Source of the DNA: Candidatus Rifleibacterium amylolyticum
GTDB taxonomy: Bacteria > Muiribacteriota > Ozemobacteria > Ozemobacterales > Ozemobacteraceae
Length of the DNA: 64,000 bases
Assembly: GCA_009917695.1 (NCBI GenBank)
Contig: JAACJG010000001.1
Span: 207,219 to 271,218 of the forward strand
Reading direction: 5' to 3'
Of this stretch, positions 42,126-51,254 are shown piece by piece (the first letter of the stretch is position 1; each line of letters starts with the position of its first letter). The position numbers were made by a program, and so were the translations under genes. The notes beneath the pieces were generated by a model. The model searched no databases, was not told the origin of the DNA, and was given only the letters and a program-made list of their open reading frames with translations.

Positions 42126-42974
42126 TTACCTGGAATCAGTGCTCTGTTTGGAAAGGTCGGGAACCAGGGCGCGTTCTAGCTTTTTCAGGTCGATAGTCTG
42201 CATGCGCTGGCGCAGTTCTTCGCTTTCGAGAAAATTACGCAGGGTAGGGTGGTTAACCAGACCCTGAAAATCACGGCTTTCGATGAGCTTTTGTATGCTT
42301 TCGTCTTCCTGCAGGGCGACCAGTTCGGGCATTTCTGCAAGTGGCAGCAGAATTTCCTGTAATGCTGCTTTATCGACCTTTTCAGGCTTGAAGTTCTGGG
42401 TGATTCTCTGAACCGACTTAACCATCTGCACAGTTTGAGCTGCTTCTTCTGGCATGATTGGTGCCAGCATGTTTTCGACCGGGCCGGTGAACTGTGTCAG
42501 CTGTGGATAGATTTCTGAGATTTTCGAGCCGGGCAGCAGCGACAGTGTGAAAATCACAACCCACGAGAGGATAACACCTTCAAACCCGCCGAGCAGACCG
42601 CCCAGAATCTTTTCGGGTATCGAAAGTTCGGCGTCCTTTTTGCTGAACCATTTGATAAGAGCGCCAGAAATCAGATATATCGAGATAAAAGTCAGATAGA
42701 ACCCTGAAACAGAGGCAAGCATCAGCGGCAGGCCGAGGACTCTGCCGACATCGGTCGAAAGATACCAGCCAAGCGCCAGGCTTCCGAAAAAGCGCAGCAG
42801 AGTGATCAGTTCACGATAGATGCCGCGCTGGTAAGCTCGCAGAACGCAGGCTGCCACAGTAAACAGGGCTGTCGCGATTATATATGACGGCTCATAAAAC
42901 GCTAGCCAGGCCGATGCAATCACCAGCCCGAAAAGCACGATCATAATCAATCCGTTATAAAACTGTTTTTTCAC
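42126..42974 (-). CDS. cvpA: CvpA family membrane protein
   Basis: 282 residues. Hydrophobic segments around 8-30, 32-45, 60-80, 85-110 and 130-150 precede a hydrophilic helical C-terminal part of about 130 residues. The CvpA marks are RGIYRELITLLRFFGSLALG, LISGALIKW and KILGGLLGGFEGVILSWVV. Family members support envelope integrity and toxin export, with unclear mechanism. The start is GTG at 42974; the ribosome site is weak. The C-terminal extension is longer than in the E. coli protein. Confidence 0.82.
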   Translation of the reverse strand: MKKQFYNGLIMIVLFGLVIASAWLAFYEPSYIIATALFTVAACVLRAYQRGIYRELITLLRFFGSLALGWYLSTDVGRVLGLPLMLASVSGFYLTFISIYLISGALIKWFSKKDAELSIPEKILGGLLGGFEGVILSWVVIFTLSLLPGSKISEIYPQLTQFTGPVENMLAPIMPEEAAQTVQMVKSVQRITQNFKPEKVDKAALQEILLPLAEMPELVALQEDESIQKLIESRDFQGLVNHPTLRNFLESEELRQRMQTIDLKKLERALVPDLSKQSTDSR

Positions 42975-43105
42975 GAAACAAGCCTAAATCATAGCTCTGG
43001 CACTGTCAATCCATTCAGAAGTCCTGCCAGGTCAATCCGCAGATTTCACCGATTGAGCAGCTTGAATATGTAAAATTTCATGCAAAATTGCGAGGCCTGG
43101 CCTGG

Positions 43106-44092
43106 TCAGATTGCTTTGAAGATCTGCTGGTTTACCAGATTAGCCGGGCGTTTGCCGGTGAAGAAGGCGATGAGGTTTTCGGCGACCATTACTGCCATGC
43201 GGGCGCGCGTGGCGTGACTGGCACTCGAAATATGGGGCGCGACCACGACATTTTCCAAGAGTAGAAGCGGATTGTCGGCCGGAGTTGGTTCGCTGGCGAA
43301 GACATCGAGGGCGGCGCCGGCAATCTGGCCGGATTTGAGCGCTTGGCAAAGGGCTTTTTCGTCAACGACCGGGCCACGTGAATTATTGATGAGAAACGCG
43401 GTCTTTTTCATTAGAGCGAGCCGGTCAGCGTTGATCAGGCTCCGAGTGCCTTCGTTCAAAGGCACGTGCAGACTGACAAAATCGGATTCGCGCAGCAGTT
43501 CGTCGAGTTCGACCCGGCGTGCGCCGGTTTCGCTTGCGAAATCGGGCTTGGGTGAAGAGCTGTAATAGAGAACTTTCATTGAAAAGCCGCGAGCACGACG
43601 TGCAACCGCCTGGCCGATGCGACCGGCGCCGATAATGCCGATAGTTGCGCCGTAAATATCGTAGCCGAGCATCATCGAGGGGTGCCAGGCTACCTGCCAT
43701 TGGCCATTGCGCACGTATTTATCAGCCTCGACGACGCGACGCGCCACGGCCATCAGCTGGGCGAAGGCGAAATCGGCCGAGGCTTCGGTCAGTACATCGG
43801 GTGTGTTGGTCACGCAGATATTGCGGCGGCTGGCTTCTGCAACGTCGATATTGTCGTAGCCAACAGCATACTGCGCGATGATTTTGAGTTCTGGGGCTGC
43901 TGCCAGCACCTCGGCATCGATTTTGTCGCTGAGCAGCGATACCATGCCTGCGCAGCCGGCGATTTTTTCAATGAGCTGCTGTTTGTTTGGCGGCGCGTAT
44001 TGCGGCCAGACATCGACGGTGAAATGCTGTTCGAGCAGCTGCCGACCTGCACGCGGTATTTCCCGACTCACAAATATTCTGGCTTTAGACAT
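43106..44092 (-). CDS. D-2-hydroxyacid dehydrogenase (glyoxylate/hydroxypyruvate reductase-like)
   Basis: 328 residues, NAD(P)H-dependent reduction of a 2-oxoacid. It has the full two-domain arrangement: NTPDVLTEASADFAFAQLMA, the Rossmann motif GIIGAGRIGQAVARRA, and the catalytic Arg in NNSRGPVVDE, Glu in DVFASEP and His in APHISSAS. The sequence is closest in style to GyaR-like glyoxylate reductases. The start at 44092 follows GAGGT; 17 extra N-terminal codons in frame have no family match. It may be co-transcribed with the methyltransferase gene 75 bp upstream. Confidence 0.9.
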   Translation of the reverse strand: MSKARIFVSREIPRAGRQLLEQHFTVDVWPQYAPPNKQQLIEKIAGCAGMVSLLSDKIDAEVLAAAPELKIIAQYAVGYDNIDVAEASRRNICVTNTPDVLTEASADFAFAQLMAVARRVVEADKYVRNGQWQVAWHPSMMLGYDIYGATIGIIGAGRIGQAVARRARGFSMKVLYYSSSPKPDFASETGARRVELDELLRESDFVSLHVPLNEGTRSLINADRLALMKKTAFLINNSRGPVVDEKALCQALKSGQIAGAALDVFASEPTPADNPLLLLENVVVAPHISSASHATRARMAVMVAENLIAFFTGKRPANLVNQQIFKAI

Positions 44093-44167
44093 AAGCTTAC
44101 CTCGCGAATTGCTGTGATTTCTCTGATAACTTAGCAGTCTCACATTGCAAAAATCAAATACATTCTG

Positions 44168-44920
44168 CTAGCGTGCTGGTTGCATCTGCATGATGAAAAG
44201 CAGCGGAATTCCGAGATAGCGCTCTGCTTTGGGCGCCTGTGCCGCCAGTTCGCTGTCGGCGATATGTTCTTCGATGCGGGTGATCTGCAGGCCGGCGGTG
44301 GTTGCGGCATTGAAGATGGTTGCCAGGCTGTGGCACTGGCTTTCGGGATGAACGTGCTCATTCTGTTCATTGGCAAACCGCGCGGATATGCCGAGCAGGT
44401 GCATGGTAGGATGCAGGCCGGTAATGAATATTGCAGCGCCTTTCTGTGCTACCCGCCTGATTTCATTGAAATAGTTGGCGAGGTCGTTGATATGCTCGAT
44501 AACCAGGCTTGAGACAACGAGATCGAAACTGGCCGAAGCAAATGGAAATGGCTGGTTGAGGTCGGCATGTTGCCAGTCGATACCGCTCTGGCTGTCTTTT
44601 TCGCGTGCCTTTTTGAGCATGCCATCAGAAAAATCGGCGCCGGTTATCGCGGCTTGTGGATGCTGTTGCCGCAACCAGTGCGCGATGCGCCCGGTTCCGC
44701 AACCGCAGTCAAAAATTTTCTGCGTCCTGATTTCAGCTAATTGTGGGTAGAGATAGCGTTCTTCAAGCATGATCAGTACATTTGTTTCGTCGTCGTAGAT
44801 CTCAGACCACAGGTTGTATCCTTCTTGTACACTGACCGTTTTTGGATTTTTTGGTAAAAATGGCGACGGAAATGGCAGTCTGTATTGGTTGTGAGCATTA
44901 TTGCGGGATTCTTTCGTCAT
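44168..44920 (-). CDS. SAM-dependent methyltransferase (class I, BioC/UbiE-like)
   Basis: 250 residues with the class I SAM-binding motif IFDCGCGTGRIAHWL, the acidic loop ITGADFSDGMLKKA, the motif II region DLVVSSLVIEHI and a GLHPTMH post-motif. The N-terminal NLWSEIYDDETN segment is found in small-molecule methyltransferases such as BioC. The substrate cannot be told. Probably the first gene of a pair with the hydroxyacid dehydrogenase. Confidence 0.85.
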   Translation of the reverse strand: MTKESRNNAHNQYRLPFPSPFLPKNPKTVSVQEGYNLWSEIYDDETNVLIMLEERYLYPQLAEIRTQKIFDCGCGTGRIAHWLRQQHPQAAITGADFSDGMLKKAREKDSQSGIDWQHADLNQPFPFASASFDLVVSSLVIEHINDLANYFNEIRRVAQKGAAIFITGLHPTMHLLGISARFANEQNEHVHPESQCHSLATIFNAATTAGLQITRIEEHIADSELAAQAPKAERYLGIPLLFIMQMQPAR

Positions 44921-45031
44921 GATTTTCTGCCCTTCTGGTAAATTATGTTGAATTATACCAGTTATTCATCATTCTGCCAGAATTAAGTCGACTGTACTAA
45001 ATTATGAATCAGATTAAACAAAGGGCGTAGG

Positions 45032-45145
45032 CGGGCATCTCATAAGCGTAAGCTTGTGAGCCGAGCACATTTGACTCAAGGGCTCCAGCAATCGGTAAGC
45101 TGATGAGGCGAATCGCTGGAGCGTTGAGATTCCGCCGAGAGCCCG
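45032..45145. other. Foldable non-coding element, candidate structured RNA or repeat
   Basis: A 114-bp stretch with nested complementarity: outer CGGGC (45032-45036) with GCCCG (45141-45145) and ATCTCA (45037-45042) with TGAGAT (45125-45130), and inside it a hairpin of 9 pairs (45039-45047 with 45052-45060, one G-T pair) and one of 8 (GCTCCAGC 45082-45089 with GCTGGAGC 45115-45122). The first hairpin and the ATCTCA pairing exclude each other, so two alternative folds exist. No poly-T follows. It sits about 110 bp before the promoter of the peptidase gene. Confidence 0.4.
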
Positions 45146-45252
45146 TGTAATAGATGCAAAGTTTGATTTTTACAATGAATGTGCAATTATTATTGAAACT
45201 TTAATACAGTTGCTCTTTGCCAAAACCATGGCATGTAAAGATTTTGGCGGTG

Positions 45253-45261
45253 TGCTATAAT
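45253..45261 (+). promoter_or_regulatory. Extended -10 promoter for the MA-type peptidase gene
   Basis: TGCTATAAT, a perfect TATAAT (45256-45261) with upstream TG. Its position inside the longest open frame argues that the real start codon is the later ATG at 45319. Confidence 0.45.
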
Positions 45262-45318
45262 GCCCTGGTCTTTGCAGCCTTGCTGATGGGCTCTTCTGAG
45301 ATTGAACGCGGTGAAAAC

Positions 45319-47559
45319 ATGAGTATACATGATTATTTGTCTGAGGCATTGGCGCTTATCGTGCTAATGGGTTTTGCTCTGCTTTCGCTTTTCAAGCTTG
45401 AGAAGACAAACTCTGTATTTGCGCCATATTTGAGGAATCGCAAGCTGAGAATAGCGGTTGCAATTTTCATGAGTTTGTTTTTTTTTCCGGTCGTTGCTCT
45501 GATTGCTCAGTTTTTTGATATACAGTCGCTGGCTGCAAAAGCCTGGGAATTATCGCCAAAACGTCGTTATTTTGCTGAGATAAGGCAGAGAGTGATATTC
45601 GATGCCGAAACTCAGGCTGAACTGCGCCGGAATTTTCGCGAGATAAAGGTTGGAGACCTGCGCATCAGGCTTAAAAAAGGCCGGCCAGAGAGAGGGCATC
45701 CGGCAGAAAGAATAATCAGTGGTTCTTCTGATGGCTCAGAGGCAAATTCATGGTCTGCCGACCTAAAAGCTTCGCTCGACAGGCTGGCAAAGCTGCTGCC
45801 AGGGTCGCCGCCGCTTCCCGTCATCGAGGTTCGCGAACTATATGATTCGCACGGCTATTTCAACAATCTGTTTTCGCTGGCGATAAATTCTGACAGCGAT
45901 GAGCCTTTGCGGACTATTATGCACGAGCTCACTCATCTTTATCTACTCTGGGCACTGATTCCCGGGTTGCCGGTCGATTGCCCGCGCTGGCTGAACGAGG
46001 GCTTGTCTGAGCATCTTTCGGGCGAGGCAATGCACGATGCACAAGACTGGGCGAGATATGCCATGGTTCGGCAGCAGACTCTGGTCGATCTCGATGAAGT
46101 TTCGCCGGCATTTTCCTGGTCGGGTTATGCGGTTGAATGGCATGCGCGTGATGCCGTGGCCATGCTTCTCGATCGTATAGATGAGACGACTTTGCACCGG
46201 ATGATAAGCGGTTTGCGGCTGGCACGGCCATTTCATTCTGTGTATGCCATTGTCACCGGGCAGCCGTTTGAGAACTTTGCCGACGACTGGAAGGAGAGTT
46301 TCAGGCGTCTCCGCGTGCTTGAAAGCCTGCCAAAGGCTGATGTTTTGTTACGACTGACCTGGCTGGCCGAGAATCGAGGTTTTGTCGAGGTGCAGCAGCT
46401 TTTGCGGGGCCTTCCGGTACATAGGTTGAGCAAAGAAGAACAGGAGCTTGTCATGGGTCGGGCGCGCCTGTTTGAAGCGGCCAAGTGTCATAATAGAGGC
46501 GATAATCTTGAGGCGCTTGGCTGGATACGCAGGGTTAATCCTGATCTGCCGTGGAGCGATTCGGTGCGGAAACAGATTGAGAGCGCTCGTAGTTCTATTT
46601 TAGCGATTGAGCCGTCTTCGCGCACTGACTGGCGGCTTCCAGACAAGGAAAAGTCCTCTTTCAGCGAAGAAGAGCGATTTTTTGCCTGGCTGCTTTCTAT
46701 TTTTGTCTGTGGTCTGATTGTTGCCTTTTATTCTGTTTTAAGGGCATGGCTGGTGACAAGGCTGAAGCGTTACTGGCTTACGCCTTCGTCGAGAACGGCT
46801 TTTCGCTGGCTGGTTGTCGGCATTACCGGTCTCGCCGGCGGCTGGTTTCTTCGTTTTCTGGTTATTTCGATGATTCCATATGCTGGTCTGGTAGCCCTGT
46901 CTGATCTGCATCGAATCATGCTGGCCGAGGTGCTGGTCATTATTCTCTGGCTGGTTCTGGCCTGGCAGCTCGACCGCTGGCAAAGCCAGTCTGGCGAAGT
47001 GCAGACGCGATGGTCTTCTCCAGAAGCAGAATCACAGGCTGGAATTGGGAGAAATCTTCTGGCTTTTCTGGTTGTCGGAATTTTGCCACCCCTGCTGGCG
47101 AGTTATCAGAACGGCTGGCGGGTGATGGGGTTAGAGGCCGCGCAGATCTGGTTTGCCGCTATTCTGTTCCTGGCTTTGACGGCTGCCTTTGGCCTTGTCG
47201 TCTGGCAGGCTGCCATTCTATGGAAAGATGGAGCCGGCAGCAATGTAGGCCCGGTGCTGGTTTACGCTCTTTTTCGTGGTGGTCTTGCTGCCGATCCATA
47301 CGGCAGCCTGTTTGCTCTGGTGGCTGGCTGGCAGTTACTCAAGCTGGCGCGCCGCACTCAGTCTCCATCTTTCGCCATTCTTGGCGATCTGCTGTTATGC
47401 GGCCCGGCGCTGTTGTTATGCACGGGCTGGTTCCCGGCCTGTGATCCAGTTGGTGGTTACTGGTATGGCGGTGGCAGTGCACTGATCTGGTGGCTTCCTG
47501 CCGCTCTCATTCTGCTTTTACTTTGTGACGCCGGGCGAAAGTGTTGCAGACCAGGCTGA
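45319..47559 (+). CDS. Membrane-bound zinc peptidase, MA family
   Basis: 746 residues. Two hydrophobic N-terminal segments lead to a soluble domain with the gluzincin motif HELTH (202-206) and a Glu-containing WLNEGLSEH about 25 residues later, the metal-binding pattern of the Peptidase_MA group. A helical region follows, then about seven membrane segments from residue 450 to the end. The active site should face one side of the membrane near the lipid; substrate is unknown. The ATG at 45319 is favoured over the in-frame ATG at 45217 because a TATAAT box lies between them. The last 53 bp overlap the convergent gene at 47,507. Confidence 0.75.
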   Translation: MSIHDYLSEALALIVLMGFALLSLFKLEKTNSVFAPYLRNRKLRIAVAIFMSLFFFPVVALIAQFFDIQSLAAKAWELSPKRRYFAEIRQRVIFDAETQAELRRNFREIKVGDLRIRLKKGRPERGHPAERIISGSSDGSEANSWSADLKASLDRLAKLLPGSPPLPVIEVRELYDSHGYFNNLFSLAINSDSDEPLRTIMHELTHLYLLWALIPGLPVDCPRWLNEGLSEHLSGEAMHDAQDWARYAMVRQQTLVDLDEVSPAFSWSGYAVEWHARDAVAMLLDRIDETTLHRMISGLRLARPFHSVYAIVTGQPFENFADDWKESFRRLRVLESLPKADVLLRLTWLAENRGFVEVQQLLRGLPVHRLSKEEQELVMGRARLFEAAKCHNRGDNLEALGWIRRVNPDLPWSDSVRKQIESARSSILAIEPSSRTDWRLPDKEKSSFSEEERFFAWLLSIFVCGLIVAFYSVLRAWLVTRLKRYWLTPSSRTAFRWLVVGITGLAGGWFLRFLVISMIPYAGLVALSDLHRIMLAEVLVIILWLVLAWQLDRWQSQSGEVQTRWSSPEAESQAGIGRNLLAFLVVGILPPLLASYQNGWRVMGLEAAQIWFAAILFLALTAAFGLVVWQAAILWKDGAGSNVGPVLVYALFRGGLAADPYGSLFALVAGWQLLKLARRTQSPSFAILGDLLLCGPALLLCTGWFPACDPVGGYWYGGGSALIWWLPAALILLLLCDAGRKCCRPG

Positions 47560-47887
47560 TAATAGCAGCATAAAAAATGCTGAGCAGCGCTACTGCCAGA
47601 TTGGGCCCGATCATTTTGGGATCGTCAAGGTTGCTGAGCATGGTCACCAGGCCGACGGCAAAACTGATTATTCCCGTCATCCATGCTGCCTGCGCCGATA
47701 TCAGAAGCTTTTCGCGGCGGCTTTGCTGTGGACTCTTCGTAATCAGCAGTGCGCCGGCGACTCCCATTCCGACCCATAGCAGCGCAGGGATGTTTATGAA
47801 TGCGGGAATGCGCATTCCTTCTATGGTGGTCATCAATGCAACTGCAGTCATCCAGACAATTACGCCAAAAATGTTTTGTTTACTCAT
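47507..47887 (-). CDS. Small four-helix membrane protein of unknown function
   Basis: 126 residues with hydrophobic segments near 8-24, 30-50, 68-88 and 95-115 and a basic tail (ARRHKVKAE). The segment IGPNLAVALLSIFYAAII weakly recalls the helix that follows the MotA/ExbB signature, but the protein is too short for that family. AAAGG precedes the ATG. Its 3' end overlaps the peptidase gene on the other strand. Confidence 0.55.
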   Translation of the reverse strand: MSKQNIFGVIVWMTAVALMTTIEGMRIPAFINIPALLWVGMGVAGALLITKSPQQSRREKLLISAQAAWMTGIISFAVGLVTMLSNLDDPKMIGPNLAVALLSIFYAAIISLVCNTFARRHKVKAE

Positions 47888-48271
47888 GATTCCAACCTTT
47901 CATTGCTATCTTGATTGCCAACGGCAATGTCTGAGCAAATGTCGTGCCATTCTGAAAGCGCGCTTCTGTGCAGTCAACAAATACTAAAACGCCGGATGTA
48001 AGGAAATTTGCAGCAATACTATGGTAAAAATCCCTTGTTGCCTGGCTGTGTCACTAAGGCATGATAAAGTTCAGCTTAGTCATGAATAATAGTGATAGAT
48101 CAGTGCCAGTTGATGATTTGCAGTCAAATTTGAAGCAGCGAATGCATTTGCGCGCAGGTGCTGCCAAAATCAGACAATACGGCAGAATTTCTGCTTTGCC
48201 ATGGAAAAAAATCAGATGGTAGAGTTTCGCCGTTGGTTTTGTAACTATTTATAGTAAAGTGAGATCCCGGA
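47888..48271. other. Intergenic region without gene
   Basis: 384 bp, AT-rich toward the end. A short palindrome TTGCCAACGGCAA occurs near 47,909. TATAGTAA near 48,251 may be the -10 of the discoidin-domain gene. Nothing else is supported. Confidence 0.35.
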
Positions 48272-49210
48272 ATGATAAAAAAACATCTCCCCGTTCTACT
48301 GTTTTCCTTTCTCTTAGCGATGATCAGCTGTCAGAGTTTTGCGAATGAATGGGTTGATATGGGGCCATTGCAAGGTTCTGTAGAGGGGCATGTCTGGTCA
48401 AAAGTAGTAGATGAAGTCGGCAATACTCAGGGACGAAATGAAATCTGGCAACTTTCGCTTCCCTGTCCTGTCCTTGCCGAAATAATTGTTAAATGCCCCG
48501 ATCCTTACCCGCTTGAGGTTGCTGTCGATTACACCCATGACTGGCATGGGACGATTCAGCTTAAACCCGAGCGAACCAGCACCGGTTTTTACACAAAAGA
48601 GATCGCTTTAAGAGATCCCGAGCGGATTAAAAAACTGCGGATATCTGTATACTCTCGCAAACCAGCAACAGACCAGAGGTATCAGCTGATAGTTAACCTG
48701 ACGGGCCTTGATGGCAAACCTCTCACTGCTGCGGCCCCCGCTTCCCCTGCGCCCAAAGACAAGGTTGCTTCGGCAGCTAAGACCTCAAGCAATCTTGCGC
48801 TTGGCAAACCTGCGACACAGAGCAGCACCTATGCCGGAACCGGTGTGGATCAGGGCCCACAGCACGCTGTTGATGGAATCACCAGCGGCAGGGACCCGCA
48901 CGATTTGATTCATACAAATTATGAAAAGAATCCATGGTGGCGGGTTGACCTTGGTGTCAAATCAGCGATTGAAAAGATCAAGATTTACAATCGCACCAAT
49001 CCCGAAGTTAAAAGCAATCTATCGCTTGAACTGCTGGTCAGTGACGATGGCCAGAACTGGCAGTCTGTTTATACTCATGATAATGAAGTGTTTCAGATGC
49101 TTGCAGTGCCTCTAAGTGCCACAGGAAGGCATGTTATGGCAAGACTGAATTCAGAGCGTGACGCGCTTCAGCTATATGAGATAGAGGTCATCGGGCGCCC
49201 ACTGCCCTGA
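48272..49210 (+). CDS. Exported F5/8 type C (discoidin) domain protein
   Basis: 312 residues. A signal peptide (KKHLPVLLFSFLLAMISC then QSFANEW) starts the protein; the Cys could be a lipid site but the lipobox is poor. Residues 25-150 form an uncharacterised strand-rich domain. After an Ala/Pro linker (150-175) a discoidin-like domain follows: NLALGKPATQSSTY, HAVDGITSGRDP, PWWRVDLGVKSAIEKIKIYNR and VLVSDDGQNW-type. Such domains bind sugars at the cell surface. Single gene, convergent with the gene at 49,212. Confidence 0.8.
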   Translation: MIKKHLPVLLFSFLLAMISCQSFANEWVDMGPLQGSVEGHVWSKVVDEVGNTQGRNEIWQLSLPCPVLAEIIVKCPDPYPLEVAVDYTHDWHGTIQLKPERTSTGFYTKEIALRDPERIKKLRISVYSRKPATDQRYQLIVNLTGLDGKPLTAAAPASPAPKDKVASAAKTSSNLALGKPATQSSTYAGTGVDQGPQHAVDGITSGRDPHDLIHTNYEKNPWWRVDLGVKSAIEKIKIYNRTNPEVKSNLSLELLVSDDGQNWQSVYTHDNEVFQMLAVPLSATGRHVMARLNSERDALQLYEIEVIGRPLP

Positions 49211-49211
49211 T

Positions 49212-49511
49212 TTACCAGCGGGCAATTGCTGCCGGGTAGAAGTGGGCAATCAGAGAGAAGCTGATGAAACACATCAGGCCAATGATTGCCTGCTTGCCGC
49301 ATGCCGCCGAGAACTCTGGTTTTGGCTCCCAGAATTTGACAAACAGGATCAATCCGAGAGGCGAGAAAGTCGACAGCCCAACACCGAGCATCAATAGCGC
49401 CCGATCAGCCGCTTCCTTTTCAGGCTCAAGTTGCAGGCCAAGAAAGACGGCACAACCAAGCGTTGCCAGCGAAATTACCAGCTTTATTATTGAAATAAGC
49501 ACTGACCCCAT
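49212..49511 (-). CDS. Small membrane protein of unknown function
   Basis: 99 residues with three hydrophobic segments (about 3-22, 38-58, 75-95). The Met at 49511 is preferred since the 16 residues before it are polar and unlike a membrane start. No family was recognised. Its stop lies one base from the convergent discoidin-domain gene. Confidence 0.5.
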   Translation of the reverse strand: MGSVLISIIKLVISLATLGCAVFLGLQLEPEKEAADRALLMLGVGLSTFSPLGLILFVKFWEPKPEFSAACGKQAIIGLMCFISFSLIAHFYPAAIARW

Positions 49512-49721
49512 GTCCGATCTCGCTTTTTGATGCAGATTTGTGTTCTCAGCATACCACAATTGCGCCGCCGCCTTGCTTTTTCTCCGAGGTTGGCTCAGGA
49601 GCTGGCCTTTGTCTTCAGCAAACCCTCACTGCGTTCGTCACAAGCTTGCGAAGAAGCAAACCGACTTTGCGCCTGAAATATTCAATGAGTTTTTGTATAG
49701 AATCGACAGTGCCCGGAGTTG

Positions 49722-49838
49722 TTATGAATTCGGGGATTTTTTGCTCCTGGCAACGCGTTGTTCACGTTCTTCGCGAGCTTCCAGTATCCTTATAAATTCA
49801 AGGCAGGAATAATCATCTTGATCAATGTCTGTGCTCAT
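49722..49838 (-). CDS. 38-residue ORF resembling a degenerate Rpn C-terminal tail
   Basis: Begins 2 nt after the stop of the gene at 49,841 with AGGAGAGG in front of its ATG. It contains FIRILEAREEREQRVARSKK, which lines up with EMRQILEAREKEAHHLASIKK of the two genes upstream. It appears to be a decayed third copy of that tail. Confidence 0.45.
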   Translation of the reverse strand: MSTDIDQDDYSCLEFIRILEAREEREQRVARSKKSPNS

Positions 49839-49840
49839 TA

Positions 49841-50125
49841 TTAGCTAACCTCTCCTGGCTGAAATTTGAGAATATCTTGAAGATCAAGCTTTGAAAGGCC
49901 AGTTATCTCACCGATCAAGTTGACGGGCATGCCCTGTCTTAAAAGTTTTATCGCGATCTCAACCTGCTTTTTTCGTTCACCCCTTGCTTCACCTTCGGCG
50001 AGGCCTTCATCGTGGGCGGCTTTTTTGATCGAGGCGAGGTGATGTGCTTCTTTTTCGCGCGCTTCGAGAATCTGGCGCATTTCGCGGTCGTCGTTAATTT
50101 TGTGCTGTTCTCTGGCTGCATCCAT
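49841..50125 (-). CDS. Free-standing copy of an Rpn-family C-terminal tail
   Basis: 94 residues. DREMRQILEAREKEAHHLASI is shared exactly with residues about 231-251 of the Rpn protein directly upstream. The end repeats its GINISLIVEATGLSELELRELLKLQPDE segment in diverged form (GMPVNLIGEITGLSKLDLQDILKFQPGE). It has no nuclease core. The ATG overlaps the upstream stop by one base (TAATG), so it is translationally coupled. Such tails may form oligomers or bind the core protein. Confidence 0.65.
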   Translation of the reverse strand: MDAAREQHKINDDREMRQILEAREKEAHHLASIKKAAHDEGLAEGEARGERKKQVEIAIKLLRQGMPVNLIGEITGLSKLDLQDILKFQPGEVS

Positions 50126-51045
50126 TATTGTTTGATCTCGTCTGGCTGTAGTTTAAGAAGCTCTCTTAGTTCAAGCTCAGACAGGCCAGTAGCTTCTACG
50201 ATCAAGCTGATGTTAATCCCGAGTTTATACATTTTTAAAGCAGTGTCTGCTTTGCCTTCGGCGTAGGCGGCTTTCTTGATGGAGGCGAGGTGGTGTGCCT
50301 CCTTTTCGCGGGCTTCGAGGATCTGGCGCATTTCGCGGTCGGCATTTACTTTTTTGAGCTGAGCTACAGCCATGGCGACACCTTCTTCTTCACAGAGATA
50401 ATCAGGCAACTCATTCATTGTAATATATTTTTCGGAAAATTTCAGTACCTGCAGCCACTTTTCAAATGGCGTGCACAAGCGGCGCGGCTTGTTGCGGCTG
50501 AACTTCGTCAGTTCGATGTAATGCAGTATCATAGTTTCGGGCAGGTTGAGCGAACTGTTCTGATTGCGAAACTCGAAGATATTGTGCATTTCGTCGCAAT
50601 TTTCGAAAAGATCGAAATCCAGTATTGAGATTCCAGTTGCCGGGTGTAGTTCAGAATAGTCTTCACCGCTCCGCAGCTGCTCTGAATATAGCTTTGCCAG
50701 GTAATAAACCGTTCGCGGGACAAAGAACTTTTCTCTGCATACCTGCACTTCGATCGTATAGCAGCGGTTTTCGCCATCGCGCACCTTAACATCGACGACA
50801 CTGGTTTTGAGTTCGGCCGCTTCCTTGAAACTGAACGGGTTCAAAAACTCGAGACTGACAATTTTGTCGCGACCTGATTTCTTCAGAAGCGCGTTGAGCA
50901 GGCAGATAGCGAGCTCCTCGTTCTTTTCCTGGCCAAATACGTATTTGAAGACAAAGTCATTGAGTAGCGAAAATACCTTCTTTGGTGCGCCGTCACTGCC
51001 GGGTGCCGTTTCCTTCGGGGTTCTCTCAGACTTCCTGCTGGTCAT
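50125..51045 (-). CDS. Rpn family recombination-promoting nuclease / putative transposase
   Basis: 306 residues of the PD-(D/E)XK-type Rpn group. The N-terminal core shows LLNDFVFKYVFGQEKNEEL, LEFLNPF and the catalytic-type VVDVKVRDGENRCYTIEVQV (the Asp and the ExQ pair). Residues 120-225 are the helical part common to the group, with PFEKWLQVLKFSEKY. The tail from 230 is a charged coiled segment and a helix pair (SLIVEATGLSELELRELL). Known Rpn proteins cut DNA and promote RecA-independent recombination; some act in phage defence. CAGGAGA precedes the ATG. Two extra tail copies follow. Confidence 0.88.
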   Translation of the reverse strand: MTSRKSERTPKETAPGSDGAPKKVFSLLNDFVFKYVFGQEKNEELAICLLNALLKKSGRDKIVSLEFLNPFSFKEAAELKTSVVDVKVRDGENRCYTIEVQVCREKFFVPRTVYYLAKLYSEQLRSGEDYSELHPATGISILDFDLFENCDEMHNIFEFRNQNSSLNLPETMILHYIELTKFSRNKPRRLCTPFEKWLQVLKFSEKYITMNELPDYLCEEEGVAMAVAQLKKVNADREMRQILEAREKEAHHLASIKKAAYAEGKADTALKMYKLGINISLIVEATGLSELELRELLKLQPDEIKQ

Positions 51046-51067
51046 GTTTTTCTCCTGATCTGGTATT

Positions 51068-51097
51068 CAGGAGCAGAAAGTTATTTTGCTGCTCCTG
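51068..51097 (-). promoter_or_regulatory. Hairpin in the Rpn gene leader
   Basis: CAGGAGCAG (51068-51076) and CTGCTCCTG (51089-51097) form a perfect 9-bp stem with a 12-nt loop. On the minus strand it precedes the Rpn ribosome site by about 10 nt and has no T run. The stem contains AGGAG itself, so it may mimic or occlude the ribosome site. Confidence 0.35.
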
Positions 51098-51254
51098 GTA
51101 GTAGATCAGCCGAAAAACACTTTGGGGAAAAAATAATTGCAGCTTTTTAAATACTGCGCCATAAAAATAGAAGCCTGCTGATGGCGGTCTTTTTGTAAAG
51201 AGCCTAATCTGGCCAACGCTCTGTCGGCTCTGCTCTTTTCGGCAGATGCCAGGT

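Noticed and set aside
47507-47887. MotA/ExbB channel protein
   Set aside because: Only one helix is similar and the protein is far too short.
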